Assembly (NCBI GenBank): GCA_002479485.1
Contig: DLNM01000020.1
Location: 1 to 64,000 of the forward strand
Length of the DNA: 64,000 nt
DNA from: Firmicutes bacterium UBA7510
GTDB lineage: Bacteria > Bacillota > Clostridia > Tissierellales > Sedimentibacteraceae
Reading direction: 5' to 3'
Position numbers and translations under genes: made by a program. The notes beneath the pieces are model-generated. The model was given only the letters and a program-made list of their open reading frames with translations. It searched no databases and was not told the DNA's origin. This document shows, piece by piece, positions 1-9,321 of this stretch; position 1 is the stretch's first letter; each line of letters starts with the position of its first letter.

Positions 1-14
1 TATTTCTAAAGAAT

Positions 15-671
15 TTATTTCTTTGTCATTATGTGCCATATGTCATCGCCAATAAAGCCACATTTTCTATATAATGCTTCTGGATTTGTAGAATTATCTA
101 CTTCTCCTGATACTGTAACAAAATTTGCTTTTCCTATCATGCGATTTAAAATCTCATTAACTATAACTTGTCCTAAGCCTTTGCCATGATATTCTGGTAA
201 TACCTGTATCCATTCAAGAGCTCCTTCTTTTACTTCTTTGTCAATTTCGGCTATGCCAAGTGCTACTATTTTATTAGTTTGAATTTCTTTTATATAAACC
301 CATAAGCTATTATCAAATACAATGCTCTTTGTCCACTCTTTTACTTGATCTAGATTGACTCCTATATGTGTATAGCAATTATTTATAATATTTACAACAT
401 CAGCTAGCTGAGTATTAATATTTATAGTTCCTATATTATAATTATCACTTAGATTTATTGGATTTATGATTTTAAGATTATGTATTAGTCTAAAGAATAA
501 TTCTTCATCGTATTCTTCTTTATAAGAATTCTTATATTCATAAGAATTTAGCAATTCTTTGTCATTTACTATCCTCATGTTATCTGGTAAAGTTAAACGC
601 TTTTCCTTCCAATAAGGAATTGCTAACAATCCACACGGATTTGTTAAATATTCTTCTATCGATATTTTCAT
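15..671 (-). CDS. GNAT family N-acetyltransferase
   Basis: 218-residue protein. The C-terminal half has the GNAT acetyl-CoA binding pattern, a beta strand followed by LPEYHGKGLGQ near residues 159-169, and a typical final segment around YRKCGF. The N-terminal 100 residues have no family I recognise. Family members move an acetyl group from acetyl-CoA to an amine; the substrate here is unknown. The ATG at 671 has AGGAG seven bases upstream. It is the last minus-strand gene before the left edge and is separated from the next gene upstream by a terminator hairpin, so it is probably transcribed on its own or by readthrough. Confidence 0.8.
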   Translation of the reverse strand: MKISIEEYLTNPCGLLAIPYWKEKRLTLPDNMRIVNDKELLNSYEYKNSYKEEYDEELFFRLIHNLKIINPINLSDNYNIGTININTQLADVVNIINNCYTHIGVNLDQVKEWTKSIVFDNSLWVYIKEIQTNKIVALGIAEIDKEVKEGALEWIQVLPEYHGKGLGQVIVNEILNRMIGKANFVTVSGEVDNSTNPEALYRKCGFIGDDIWHIMTKK

Positions 672-704
672 ACCTATTCTCCTTATTAATTTATAGGATA
701 AAAT

Positions 705-726
705 AAACGGTCCTAAGAGACCGTTT
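705..726 (-). terminator. Intrinsic terminator after the small membrane protein gene
   Basis: A perfect 8-bp stem (AAACGGTC / GACCGTTT) with a 6-base loop. On the minus strand the stem is followed by TTATTTT. It lies directly after the stop codon of the gene ending at 732. Confidence 0.8.
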
Positions 727-731
727 ACTAG

Positions 732-1268
732 TTAATTAAGATTTCCATTATTTTCGTAATATAAATTTTTAGTTGTATTAAATGCAATAAGATAAGCTAT
801 TACAAATACAACATAAACTATTAAACATATAATAGCAAGTACAGGTATAAATATTGTTATGAATGTTAAAATATTAAAGGTTATCATTAGTTTCCAGTTA
901 GACATAAGTTTTTCTGTGTTTAAAGATTTATTAATTTTTTTCTCAATATCCATTATGCCTAGAATTATTTTATAGGTAATATAAATTAGAAAAATTGTAT
1001 ATAATATACCAGCTATTACTGCTATATATCCTAATTCAGTTGTTATTCCAGCCAAATTTAATATTAATGTAATCACAGAATATATACCTAATCCTAGTAC
1101 AAAAGGTTTAATTTTAATAAAATTTTCACTTTGATTATATAATTCTTCTAAGCCGTTTAATATCATGAAATATCCTATAAAGTCAGGTAATAAGTCAATT
1201 TTACTGTTACCAAATGTAAAGTTAATACTAAGAAAAATAAATATCATCCCTTTAAATATACTATTCAT
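732..1268 (-). CDS. Predicted integral membrane protein, function unknown
   Basis: 178 residues with about four or five hydrophobic segments, including an N-terminal one (residues 1-20), ones near 45-60 and 75-105, and a long C-terminal pair near 130-165. I do not recognise the family. An in-frame start further upstream (1310) exists, but ATG at 1268 is preferred because AGGGGGC lies just upstream of it. The gene follows dut by 13 bases and probably shares its transcript, ending at the hairpin after its stop codon. No catalytic motif is visible. Confidence 0.65.
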   Translation of the reverse strand: MNSIFKGMIFIFLSINFTFGNSKIDLLPDFIGYFMILNGLEELYNQSENFIKIKPFVLGLGIYSVITLILNLAGITTELGYIAVIAGILYTIFLIYITYKIILGIMDIEKKINKSLNTEKLMSNWKLMITFNILTFITIFIPVLAIICLIVYVVFVIAYLIAFNTTKNLYYENNGNLN

Positions 1269-1281
1269 AATTAGCCCCCTG

Positions 1282-1812
1282 CTATTTATTTGTACTACCA
1301 AAACCGCCATCTCTAACTTCTGTCACATCATCATCTACTGTAATACCATACTCAATGAAAATTCCTTGTGCAAAACCTGCTCCCCTGTCAACATGCACAG
1401 ATTTATTATTTCTTGAATCATTTGTCATTTTAATCATTATATGCCCTTCATTTGAAGAATGGTAATAATCTGAATCTATTATTCCAACCGTATTATCAAG
1501 CTGCAGTCTAAATTTAAATCCAAGTCCTGAGCGTGGATAACAAGTTAACATCCAATTTTCTTCTATTTTAGCTCTAATACCTGTAGGTATTTTAATTGAT
1601 GTATTTGGTGCCATATCTATGTCTATTGGAGCATAAAAATCATATCCAGCTGAACCAGTTGTGGCTCTTTTAGGAAGATTAATCGAATTATATATTTCTT
1701 CTATATTATCATAATGGCTCAGCGTAGCTGATACTGTTTCACCAAAGGTATCAATCCAATCCTTTTTAAATTGCTCTAAGCTTACTTTCTCAAATTTAGC
1801 TATCCTTTTCAT
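1282..1812 (-). CDS. dut: Deoxyuridine triphosphate nucleotidohydrolase (dUTPase)
   Basis: dUTPases hydrolyse dUTP to dUMP and pyrophosphate, which keeps uracil out of DNA and feeds dTMP synthesis. All five trimeric-dUTPase motifs are visible in order in this 176-residue protein: GSAGYDFYA, PRSGLGFK, GIIDSDYY with the catalytic aspartate, GAGFAQG, and a C-terminal GGFGSTNK that resembles the usual P-loop-like GGFGSTG. An N-terminal stretch of about 50 residues precedes motif 1 and is longer than in the minimal enzymes. The ATG at 1812 has GGAGGGG upstream. The gene lies between the M16 peptidase and a membrane protein on the same strand. Confidence 0.9.
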   Translation of the reverse strand: MKRIAKFEKVSLEQFKKDWIDTFGETVSATLSHYDNIEEIYNSINLPKRATTGSAGYDFYAPIDIDMAPNTSIKIPTGIRAKIEENWMLTCYPRSGLGFKFRLQLDNTVGIIDSDYYHSSNEGHIMIKMTNDSRNNKSVHVDRGAGFAQGIFIEYGITVDDDVTEVRDGGFGSTNK

Positions 1813-1834
1813 TTGTCCCCTCCTAAAAAATTTG

Positions 1835-3100
1835 TTAATTCAATAGTTTTTCTAAAATCACCTGTAACTCTTTATGCTTTTTAAGATTACCAGTATATAC
1901 AACTGTAAAATTTTCTTTATTAAATATCATTTTACTAATTTTTATAATGTCCTCTAATTGAACTGCGTTAATTTTATCAACGATTTCGTCTGGTGTAATA
2001 ATTTCGTTATATAGTAATTCTCTTCTTCCAATAGATGACATTCTACTTGAAGTGCTTTCAAGTCCTAAGATAAAATTACTTTTAATTTGTTGCTTAGCTC
2101 TATTAAATTCTTCTTCAGTAATTTTAGCTTCTTTCATTTTATCCATTTCTACCAAAATAGTTTTTATTGCTTCTTCTAAATTCTCATAGGCTAATCCTGC
2201 GTATATTCCAAACAAACCATTTTCAGCATAATTTGATGTAAATGAATAAATTGAATAAACTAGGCCTCTTTTTTCTCTAATCTCTTGAAATATTCTTGAA
2301 CTCATAGTTCCACCAAATAAGTTGTTCATAATCATAAGAGGATAATATAAATCATCATGTCTTCCAATAGTTTTTGTACCCATACAAACATGCAGCTGTT
2401 CTAATTCTTTATTAACTCCTATAATATTTCTATTATGGTCGCTATCTAAAATTTCAGATAAACCTTGTTTATTTTCCCATTTTCCGAATTTATCTTCTAA
2501 CAATTTAATTAAATAATCTTCATCAAAATTTCCAGCTATTGAAATTACAGTTCTTTCAGGTGTATACTGTTCTTCCTTATATGCTAATACTCTTTCTCTT
2601 GTATATGATTTTAGATTATCTATAGTACCAAGTATAGGGTAAGCTAAAGGACTATTTTTGAATACAGTTTCTGAAAGTTTATCATGTACAACATCTTCTG
2701 GTGAATCCTCATACATTTTAATTTCTTCGATTACTACTGATATTTCTTTCTCGATTTCTTCTTCTGCAAATGTTGAATTAAAGAACATATCAGATAATAT
2801 GTCAACAGCTGCATCTAAATTTTCATCTAAGACCTTTATATAAAAGCAAGTACAATCTTTACTTGTAAATGCGTTCATTTGTCCGCCTATATTATCAGTG
2901 TCCTCAGCAATTTGGTTTGCAGATCTATTTTTAGTTCCTTTAAAAAGCATATGTTCTATAAAGTGTGACATTCCATTTGTATTGTCATTTTCATTTGTTG
3001 AACCAACCTTAACCCAAATGCCAAATGAAACTGATTTAACATAATCTATTTTTTCTGCTACTATTCTTAATCCGTTATTTAATGTATATTTTTTTATCAT
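1835..3100 (-). CDS. M16 family zinc peptidase (insulinase-like, PepR/YmxG type)
   Basis: 421 residues. The inverted zinc site HFIEH appears near residue 48, with a downstream glutamate-rich helix typical of M16 peptidases, and the C-terminal half looks like the second, non-catalytic M16 domain. Family members are soluble proteases; in Firmicutes the gene is often found next to pnp, as here, but its substrate is not established. The reading frame extends upstream to 3157, but ATG at 3100 with GGAGG six bases before it is the better start. A terminator separates it from pnp, so it is probably transcribed separately. Confidence 0.88.
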   Translation of the reverse strand: MIKKYTLNNGLRIVAEKIDYVKSVSFGIWVKVGSTNENDNTNGMSHFIEHMLFKGTKNRSANQIAEDTDNIGGQMNAFTSKDCTCFYIKVLDENLDAAVDILSDMFFNSTFAEEEIEKEISVVIEEIKMYEDSPEDVVHDKLSETVFKNSPLAYPILGTIDNLKSYTRERVLAYKEEQYTPERTVISIAGNFDEDYLIKLLEDKFGKWENKQGLSEILDSDHNRNIIGVNKELEQLHVCMGTKTIGRHDDLYYPLMIMNNLFGGTMSSRIFQEIREKRGLVYSIYSFTSNYAENGLFGIYAGLAYENLEEAIKTILVEMDKMKEAKITEEEFNRAKQQIKSNFILGLESTSSRMSSIGRRELLYNEIITPDEIVDKINAVQLEDIIKISKMIFNKENFTVVYTGNLKKHKELQVILEKLLN

Positions 3101-3156
3101 TTTACCTCCGTGGTTTATACGTGCATTTATATAATAATTGTTATATATATAATGCA

Positions 3157-3200
3157 AAAATGCTACGCATTTTATTCATAACCAATAAAACGTGTAGCGT
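3157..3200. repeat. Small palindrome with TAC triloop, part of a longer imperfect inverted repeat
   Basis: AAAATGC-TAC-GCATTTT at 3157-3173 is a perfect 7-bp hairpin. Together with 3184-3200 it also forms an imperfect long stem with a 10-base loop. It lies between the M16 gene start and the pnp terminator. The core CTACG hairpin is found again at 6881-6901 and 50167-50189. The rest of 3201-3380 is AT-rich and I see no gene in it. Confidence 0.55.
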
Positions 3201-3379
3201 CTTTTACTATTTATTCAACCATTATCTAGAAATCATTGTTTATAAGTATTTTTGTTCTATTGTTGTAAAAAAATTAAATCATTTGAAAATCTTAACAACA
3301 AGAGTAATATTATTAAAATAGCTAATAAAATTACTATAATTAAACGTCTTATAAAGATAATGTTATATTTAAAAAAATT

Positions 3380-3428
3380 CATAAAAAGCCCCCTTTTAAT
3401 ATTTTATTAATCAAAGGGCTTTTTTATG
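3380..3428. terminator. Terminator after pnp (possibly bidirectional)
   Basis: AAAAAGCCC(C)CTTTTAAT...ATCAAAGGGCTTTTTT: a GC stem flanked by A and T runs on both sides, about 15 bases beyond the pnp stop codon. The T tract on the minus strand fits termination of pnp. Confidence 0.8.
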
Positions 3429-3444
3429 TTAGTGCTATTAAGCT

Positions 3445-5568
3445 TTATTGTTCTTCGTTTTCAGAATTTTCAGAATTTTCTGAATTTTCAGATTTAGGTA
3501 GTGCGTCCTTACGTGATAGATTAATTCTACCTTGTTGGTCTATTTCAGTTACTTTAACTAAAATTTCATCTCCAATAGATAAAACATCTTCAACTTTTTT
3601 AACACGTTTATCAGATATCTTAGATATGTGTAATAATCCGTCTTTTCCGTCATCTATTTCAACAAAAGCACCAAATGTAGTAATTCTAACAACTTTACCT
3701 AAATATATTTCTCCAACTTCTATTTCTTTAACAATTTTTTCGATTATCTTCTTAGCGGCATTACCTTTTTCAGGATTTTCAGCTGCTATAAATACTGTTC
3801 CGTCATCTTCAATATCAATTTTAACACCAGTTTCTTCAATAATTTTATTGATAACTTTTCCACCACTACCGATAACGTCACGAATCTTTTCAGGTTTAAT
3901 TTTCATTATTATAATCTTAGGTGCATATTGTGATAACTCAGGTCTTGGCTTATCTATACATTCTAGCATCTTATCCAATATGTGTAATCTACCAATTCTA
4001 GCTCTTTCTAAGGCATGCTCTAGTATTTTTTTATCTATACCATGAATTTTTATATCCATTTGTATAGCAGTTATACCTTCACTTGTTCCAGCAACCTTAA
4101 AGTCCATATCTCCTAAGAAATCTTCCATACCTTGAATATCAGATAAAACTGCTACTTTATCTTCTTCTTTAATTAATCCCATTGCAATACCTGCTACAGG
4201 AGCTTTTATTGGCACACCAGCATCCATAAGTGATAATGTTGAACCACAAACACTTGCCTGTGATGTAGAACCATTTGAGCTTAATACTTCTGATACTAAT
4301 CTAATAGCATATGGGAATGTATTTTGATCCGGAATAACAGGCTCTAATGCTCTTTCTGCAAGTGCACCGTGACCTATTTCTCTTCTACCAGGTCCTCTTG
4401 ATGGTCTAGTCTCACCAACACTGTATGATGGGAAATTATAATGATGCATGTATCTCTTAGACTCTTCTTCAGATAATCCATCAAGTATTTGAACATCGCT
4501 TATAGGTCCAAGTGTAGCAACTGTCAATACTTGTGTTTGACCTCTTGTGAATAATCCAGAACCATGAGTTCTAGGTAATAATCCTACTTCACTAGTTATA
4601 GGTCTAATTTCTTCTATTGTTCTGTTGTCTGGTCTTATTCCACGCTCTATTATATTTTCTCTTACTTTTTCTTTTATAATTTTGTATGTTGCATCATCTA
4701 TATCTGCAATATTTTCAGGATATTTTTCTGAAAATACTTCCATAATTTCAGCCTTTAAGCTATCTATTTTTTCTTGTCTTGTTAATTTATCTGGCTCAAT
4801 TATAGCATCGTTAATTTTATCCTTTGAATATTCAATAATTTCTTCTTGAATATTAGAATCGCATTTAAATTCATAATAAGGAACTTTTTCTTTTCCAGCT
4901 TCCTTAACAATACTTTCAATAAATTCGCATATTTTTTTGATTTCTTCGTGTGCAAATAATATAGCATCAAGCATTTGAGTCTCTGATAATTCTTGAGCTC
5001 CCGCTTCAACCATCATTATTGCTTCTTTAGTTCCAGCAACTGTTAAATTAAGTTTTGATTTTTCTCTTTGCTCACAGTTTGGATTAATGATAAATTTATC
5101 ATCTATAAGTCCTACCGAAACAGCACCAGTTGGACCTTCAAACGGCAAATCAGATATTGAAAGTGCTATAGAAGAACCAATCATACCAGCTATTTCTGGT
5201 GAATAATCTATATCCATAGAAAGAACTGTAACAGTAACTGTAACATCGTTTCTATATCCTTTTGGAAATAAAGGTCTTAACGGTCTATCTATTAAACGTG
5301 ATGTCAATATAGCCTTTTCAGTTGGTCTACCTTCTCTTTTTATAAATCCACCAGGTATTTTACCTGCGGCATATAATTTTTCTTCATAATCAACGCTAAG
5401 TGGGAAAAAGTCAACGCCTTCTCTTGGCACACTTGAAGATGCAACGTTGGCCATTATTACTGTGTCACCATATTGAACAAGACAAGACCCTTTAGTCAGT
5501 TCAGCTATTTTGCCAATTGTAACCTTAAGTTCCTTGCCGTCCAGTATATATTTAAAAATTTTCTCCAT
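3445..5568 (-). CDS. pnp: Polyribonucleotide nucleotidyltransferase (PNPase)
   Basis: 707 residues. PNPase degrades RNA 3' to 5' by phosphorolysis and works in RNA turnover. Two RNase PH domains (about 10-230 and 310-540) are followed by a KH domain ([12 protein letters not shown], near 560) and an S1 domain (near 625-695). The second PH domain keeps the conserved region around [10 protein letters not shown] and the [12 protein letters not shown] segment. The C-terminus ends in a short acidic tail with a repeated Ser-Glu-Asn unit encoded by a tandem repeat at about 3455-3490, which looks species-specific. The gene follows rpsO by about 100 bases, the conserved rpsO-pnp order, but a terminator lies between them. 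Confidence 0.97.
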   Translation of the reverse strand: MEKIFKYILDGKELKVTIGKIAELTKGSCLVQYGDTVIMANVASSSVPREGVDFFPLSVDYEEKLYAAGKIPGGFIKREGRPTEKAILTSRLIDRPLRPLFPKGYRNDVTVTVTVLSMDIDYSPEIAGMIGSSIALSISDLPFEGPTGAVSVGLIDDKFIINPNCEQREKSKLNLTVAGTKEAIMMVEAGAQELSETQMLDAILFAHEEIKKICEFIESIVKEAGKEKVPYYEFKCDSNIQEEIIEYSKDKINDAIIEPDKLTRQEKIDSLKAEIMEVFSEKYPENIADIDDATYKIIKEKVRENIIERGIRPDNRTIEEIRPITSEVGLLPRTHGSGLFTRGQTQVLTVATLGPISDVQILDGLSEEESKRYMHHYNFPSYSVGETRPSRGPGRREIGHGALAERALEPVIPDQNTFPYAIRLVSEVLSSNGSTSQASVCGSTLSLMDAGVPIKAPVAGIAMGLIKEEDKVAVLSDIQGMEDFLGDMDFKVAGTSEGITAIQMDIKIHGIDKKILEHALERARIGRLHILDKMLECIDKPRPELSQYAPKIIIMKIKPEKIRDVIGSGGKVINKIIEETGVKIDIEDDGTVFIAAENPEKGNAAKKIIEKIVKEIEVGEIYLGKVVRITTFGAFVEIDDGKDGLLHISKISDKRVKKVEDVLSIGDEILVKVTEIDQQGRINLSRKDALPKSENSENSENSENEEQ

Positions 5569-5631
5569 TTATTCCTCCTATTTTATCGTAGAGTATATAA
5601 TAATTTTATATCTTAATTTTAAAATTTATAT

Positions 5632-5659
5632 AAAAATAAAGCGGGAATTACCTCCCCGC
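5632..5659 (-). terminator. Intrinsic terminator after rpsO
   Basis: Stem GCGGG/CCCGC followed on the minus strand by TTTATTTTT, 10 bases after the rpsO stop. Partial readthrough into pnp would fit known rpsO-pnp arrangements. Confidence 0.8.
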
Positions 5660-5669
5660 TCCTAAAGTC

Positions 5670-5948
5670 TTATCTTCTTAATCCAAGTCTTGCAAGTATA
5701 CTTCTGTATCTTTCGATATCATTGTCTTTTAAGTAGTTTAAGAATCCTCTTCTTTGACCAACCATCATTAATAGTCCTCTTCTTGAGTGGTGATCTTTTT
5801 TATTGCTTTGTAAGTGTTCAGTTAAATTGTTAATTCTGTGTGTTAATATAGCTATTTGAACCTCAGGAGATCCTGTGTCCTTATCATTTAATCTGTACTC
5901 TTCAATTATTGCTTGTTTTTGTTCTTTAGTTATTGCTCCTCTTGACAT
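5670..5948 (-). CDS. rpsO: 30S ribosomal protein S15
   Basis: 92 residues covering the whole S15 family: [24 protein letters not shown] and the C-terminal [13 protein letters not shown] are all present. S15 binds 16S rRNA early in assembly of the small-subunit platform. The open frame continues 29 codons upstream, but the ATG at 5948 with GGAGG eight bases upstream matches the family start. A promoter lies about 90 bases upstream, leaving a leader of about 80 bases that could hold an autoregulatory structure; I could not resolve one. Confidence 0.97.
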   Translation of the reverse strand: MSRGAITKEQKQAIIEEYRLNDKDTGSPEVQIAILTHRINNLTEHLQSNKKDHHSRRGLLMMVGQRRGFLNYLKDNDIERYRSILARLGLRR

Positions 5949-6038
5949 TTTGTCATCCTCCAAAATTCTTATTATTTCACCTATAACCCATGCAATACGT
6001 TGAGGTATCGTAAAACATAGATTAAGGAAACTCAATAC

Positions 6039-6067
6039 ATTTTAACACAATATTATATACTTGTAAA
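6039..6067 (-). promoter_or_regulatory. Sigma-A-type promoter for rpsO
   Basis: TTTACA (6062-6067) and TAAAAT (6039-6044) on the minus strand, separated by 17 bases, in the 140-bp gap between ribF and rpsO. Confidence 0.65.
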
Positions 6068-6088
6068 TATAATTTTATATATAAATTA

Positions 6089-6949
6089 TTATTTATTTAA
6101 AAAAATTATATTTTCCCCAGGCTCACATAGTGAGACTGTTTTAATATCAGAGTCAAAAGTTAATACTCTATTATTATCTACTGTACTTATACAAACAGTG
6201 CATCTTTTATCTCCGACAAGCACTTTATATTCACCATCGCATGGCGTTAGTATCTCACTATTTTCAGAAACTATACAATTGTTATTGCTTGTAAATTTAA
6301 CATCATTGCTAAATATCGTATAATTTTTTGTTAAAAGCTCATTTGCCTCTTTGATTTTACCATCTTTTAAATAATTTCTAATAATAGTACTACTTATATC
6401 TAATCCATTTTTTGATTGTATCTTAGGTAAAATACTTACATCATAATTACATTCTGAAGAATATTTCTTTAGTGTATCTGTATTTCCAAAAGCATAATGT
6501 CCAAATCTAAAGTTATATCCAACAACTACATGCTTCATATCATATTTATCAATAAGAATATCCTTGATAAATTTTTCAGGTGAATATTTTGATATCTCGC
6601 TGTCCAAATCTATGTAACATATATTGGTTGGATTATATGATTTTAGAATAGAAATTTTGTTTTTAAAGCTTGTAATATATTTCATATTAGTTGAGCTTTT
6701 TCTCATAGACTTATCAGAATATTTAAAAGTTAAAATCATACTGTTTAAATTATTAAATTTACTTATTTCAATCATTTCTCTTATTAAAACATCATGACCC
6801 TTATGTATACCATCAAAATTACCGATAGCTATGCAAGCATTATTAAAGCCCATGCTTCTATTTGCACAAAAAAGCCCACTGTATTGAACTACGTTCAATA
6901 CGTTTAAAGATTTGTGCATGGACTCGGTACTTATTTTATTGTTTTCCAT
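6089..6949 (-). CDS. ribF: Bifunctional riboflavin kinase / FAD synthetase
   Basis: 286 residues from the ATG at 6949. The N-terminal nucleotidyltransferase domain has the CxIGNFDGIHKGH signature and ISSTIIRNYL. The C-terminal riboflavin-kinase-like half is short and divergent: I cannot see the usual PTAN motif and the protein is about 25 residues below the family norm, so kinase activity is uncertain. The product pathway is riboflavin to FMN to FAD. The start is ambiguous: TTG at 6961, ATG at 6949 and ATG at 6919 are in frame, and a family A hairpin overlaps this region. truB ends 13-25 bases upstream, so the two are co-transcribed. Confidence 0.85.
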   Translation of the reverse strand: MENNKISTESMHKSLNVLNVVQYSGLFCANRSMGFNNACIAIGNFDGIHKGHDVLIREMIEISKFNNLNSMILTFKYSDKSMRKSSTNMKYITSFKNKISILKSYNPTNICYIDLDSEISKYSPEKFIKDILIDKYDMKHVVVGYNFRFGHYAFGNTDTLKKYSSECNYDVSILPKIQSKNGLDISSTIIRNYLKDGKIKEANELLTKNYTIFSNDVKFTSNNNCIVSENSEILTPCDGEYKVLVGDKRCTVCISTVDNNRVLTFDSDIKTVSLCEPGENIIFLNK

Positions 6950-6970
6950 AATTTTATTCAACCTTACCGC
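6847..6970 (-). promoter_or_regulatory. Family A two-stem element at the start of ribF
   Basis: On the minus strand TAAGGTTGA (6957-6965) is followed about 35 bases later by ACCGAGTCCATGC (6916-6928) and then GCATGGGCT (6847-6855). GGT pairs with ACC, and AGTCCATGC pairs with GCATGGGCT through one G-U pair. The loop holds a further perfect palindrome at 6881-6901. The copies at rbfA (9211-9313) and topA (33929-34024) share the same words in the same order. Here the element lies inside the 5' coding region. Confidence 0.6.
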
Positions 6971-6973
6971 CGT

Positions 6974-7858
6974 TTATATGAGCATTTTATTTATTTTTAT
7001 TTGTTTTTCATTTACTTTGTGTCCAATACCAATAAGTATATCTTTGCAATACACATAAAAATTATCGACTATATCATCATTTATTTTACAATATACTTCA
7101 TTTCCTACTATAAGTTTATCATAATATTTTTCATTTACAACAACTTTTTTCATAGGTACAATAACATCCACAGGAATGAAGCATTCTTCTAGTTTATTTA
7201 TTTCTGCATAGTACTTTAAATTTTCCAAGCTAATAGAATCTTCAATTTTCAACCCTTTAGCTTCTGTTCTTATTAAAATACCCATATGTGCAGGTATGCC
7301 TAACTTTATACCAATATCATTGCATAAAGTCCTCATATAGGTTCCCTTTGAACACTTTACTTTTATTAGTACATTAGGATTATTTATCTTAAGTATTTCT
7401 AGATTTTTAATATGTGCATCTCTTGCTTCTTTTTCAATTACAATATCTTGTCTTGCATACTCATAAAGCTTTTTACCATTAAATTTAACTGCTGAATAAG
7501 CTGGAGGAATTTGTTTTATAACACCTTTAAATGAATTTATAACTTCAATTATTGCCTGTTCATCAAAATTAAAGTTATTGACTTCATTTGTTATATTACC
7601 ATACATATCTTGAGTGTCAGTACTTTGTCCAAATTTTATTTCACAAATATACTCCTTGTCTCCATTAATTAATATATCACTAAATTTTGTTGCTTTACCA
7701 ACACATATTGGTAAGACACCGGATACATTAGGATCAAGAGTACCAGCATGGCCAACCTTTTTTATTCCAATGGTTTTCCTAACAAAGCTTACAACATCAT
7801 GAGAACTCATGCCCGTAGGCTTTAAAATATTTAATACACCGTTCATTATTATGTCCAT
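6974..7858 (-). CDS. truB: tRNA pseudouridine(55) synthase
   Basis: 294 residues. TruB isomerises U55 in the T-loop of tRNAs. The catalytic region KVGHAGTLDPNVSGVLP with the active-site Asp is near residue 40, followed by the conserved PPAYSAVKFNGKKLYEYAR segment and a C-terminal PUA-like tail that looks short and divergent. It starts 3 bases downstream of the nrnA stop codon and runs into ribF, so nrnA-truB-ribF are one transcription unit, the usual Firmicute order. Confidence 0.95.
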   Translation of the reverse strand: MDIIMNGVLNILKPTGMSSHDVVSFVRKTIGIKKVGHAGTLDPNVSGVLPICVGKATKFSDILINGDKEYICEIKFGQSTDTQDMYGNITNEVNNFNFDEQAIIEVINSFKGVIKQIPPAYSAVKFNGKKLYEYARQDIVIEKEARDAHIKNLEILKINNPNVLIKVKCSKGTYMRTLCNDIGIKLGIPAHMGILIRTEAKGLKIEDSISLENLKYYAEINKLEECFIPVDVIVPMKKVVVNEKYYDKLIVGNEVYCKINDDIVDNFYVYCKDILIGIGHKVNEKQIKINKMLI

Positions 7859-7861
7859 GAC

Positions 7862-8836
7862 CTATTTTTCACCTAAATATTTTTTTAGTTCTTCGACTAT
7901 AATCATTTCAGAGTCTTTTAAATTTTTACTAATTTGGAATCCAGCAGCCTTTATATGTCCACCACCACCAAATTTTTTAGAAATTTCAGCTACATCAATG
8001 TTATTTTTTGAACGCAAGCTTACCTTTGTATTTTCTACATCATATTCTTTTAAAACGCAAGATATTTCTATTTCGTCAACTTCTCTTATAAACTCAACTA
8101 TACCTTCAATATCATTCATATCAATATTATTTTTTTTAATAACTTCATCTGTTATTTTTGCAATACCAAGCTTACTATTATAATAAAAATTAATATTTGA
8201 AATACATTCTATATATGCCTTAACTATATTTATAGGCTTTGAATTATATATTTCATTATCAATTCTTGCTATATCAATTCCAATTTCCATAAGCTCCGAA
8301 GCAACATTATGAGTTATACTGCTGGTAGAAGAATAAGAAAATTTTCCTGTATCAGTTATTATGGCAATATAAATGTATTCAGCCATTTTTAAGCTGATTT
8401 CTTTATTTTCACTTTTTAATATATGAAATAATAATTCTCCAGTAGAACTAATTTTGGGGTCTATTATATTAATATCAGCAAATTCTGTATTTGTTTTATG
8501 ATGATCTATACAAATTGTTTTTTTAGAATTTGCAATAACGCATTCATATTTTCCAAGTCTTTCTTTATCGCTGCAATCTAAAACAACTGTAAGGTCAAAT
8601 TTCTCATTTTCAAAGTTTGATAGTATCAAATTTTCATCAATATACTTTTTAAAATTATATGGAATTTTTCCATCAAACCCAACATAAACCTCTTTATCGT
8701 ATGTTGCATTTAAAAATTCGTATAGGGCCATAACTGACCCTATACAATCTCCATCAGGAGCTACATGACCTATTACACATATTTTATCTGAATTATCAAT
8801 TGCGTAAAAAAACTCACTTATATTATTTTTCATCAT
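7862..8836 (-). CDS. nrnA: Bifunctional oligoribonuclease / pAp phosphatase (DHH-DHHA1)
   Basis: 324 residues. The DHH domain shows GHVAPDGDCIGS, VLDCSDKERLG and the name-giving IDHHKTN; the C-terminal DHHA1 domain has FGGGGHIKAAGF. NrnA removes the last nucleotides of nano-RNA and dephosphorylates pAp. Two adjacent ATG codons (8836 and 8833) overlap the end of rbfA by about a dozen bases with no clear ribosome binding site, which suggests translational coupling. The neighbours rbfA and truB match the conserved order. Confidence 0.92.
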   Translation of the reverse strand: MMKNNISEFFYAIDNSDKICVIGHVAPDGDCIGSVMALYEFLNATYDKEVYVGFDGKIPYNFKKYIDENLILSNFENEKFDLTVVLDCSDKERLGKYECVIANSKKTICIDHHKTNTEFADINIIDPKISSTGELLFHILKSENKEISLKMAEYIYIAIITDTGKFSYSSTSSITHNVASELMEIGIDIARIDNEIYNSKPINIVKAYIECISNINFYYNSKLGIAKITDEVIKKNNIDMNDIEGIVEFIREVDEIEISCVLKEYDVENTKVSLRSKNNIDVAEISKKFGGGGHIKAAGFQISKNLKDSEMIIVEELKKYLGEK

Positions 8837-9209
8837 TTGATTCATCGTTTGATTCATTATTTGCACCAGCTTCCTGACTAATAACTTGATTAATTAAGTT
8901 GCTTATATAAATACCCTTCTCAATTGAAAAATCCTTCTCAAAAAACAGCTCTGGAACTGTTCTTATTTTCATTTTTCTACTTAATTCTTTTCTTATAAAG
9001 CCTTTTGCTCTATTTAAAGCTTCTATTGTAGGTTCACTTTCTCCGTATATTGAAACGTAAACCTTAGCGCTTTTTAAATCCTCAGTAATGTTAATATCTG
9101 TTATGCTTAACATTTCTGAAATTCGCGGGTCTTTAACATCTCTTTTTATTATCTCAGATATTATTTTTTTCATTTCACCCGTTAATCTATTATTTCTTTT
9201 TATAGACAT
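8823..9209 (-). CDS. rbfA: Ribosome-binding factor A
   Basis: 128 residues. The single KH-type fold is recognisable by the RLTGEMKKIISEII helix, DPRISEMLSITDI, and the SAKVYVSIYG and RTVPELFF strands. RbfA matures the 5' end of 16S rRNA and the 30S subunit. The frame is open to 9260, but ATG at 9209 with GGAGG five bases upstream is the family start. The C-terminus carries a tandem NESNDESNDE stretch where the frame overlaps nrnA. A hairpin covering part of its ribosome binding site lies immediately upstream. Confidence 0.95.
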   Translation of the reverse strand: MSIKRNNRLTGEMKKIISEIIKRDVKDPRISEMLSITDINITEDLKSAKVYVSIYGESEPTIEALNRAKGFIRKELSRKMKIRTVPELFFEKDFSIEKGIYISNLINQVISQEAGANNESNDESNDEK

Positions 9210-9210
9210 A

Positions 9211-9313
9211 TATACCTCCATGCATGTTTTTGCATAAAATGTCGATAAAAATTTGTGCATGGAGTCGGGAAATATTTTTATTATTAATTAAAATATTTCT
9301 CACCCTTATCAGC
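9211..9313 (-). promoter_or_regulatory. Family A two-stem element before rbfA, occluding its ribosome binding site
   Basis: Minus strand, in order: ATAAGGGTGA (about 9303-9311), an inner AT stem GAAATATTTT/AAAATATTTC, CCCGACTCCATGCA (9256-9268), a loop of about 31 bases, then TGCATGGAGG (9215-9224). CTCCATGCA pairs perfectly with TGCATGGAG, which includes part of the GGAGG ribosome binding site of rbfA. The outer GGG/CCC pair replaces the GGT/ACC of the ribF and topA copies, so the helix is kept while the bases change. Confidence 0.65.
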
Positions 9314-9321
9314 CTTCTTTC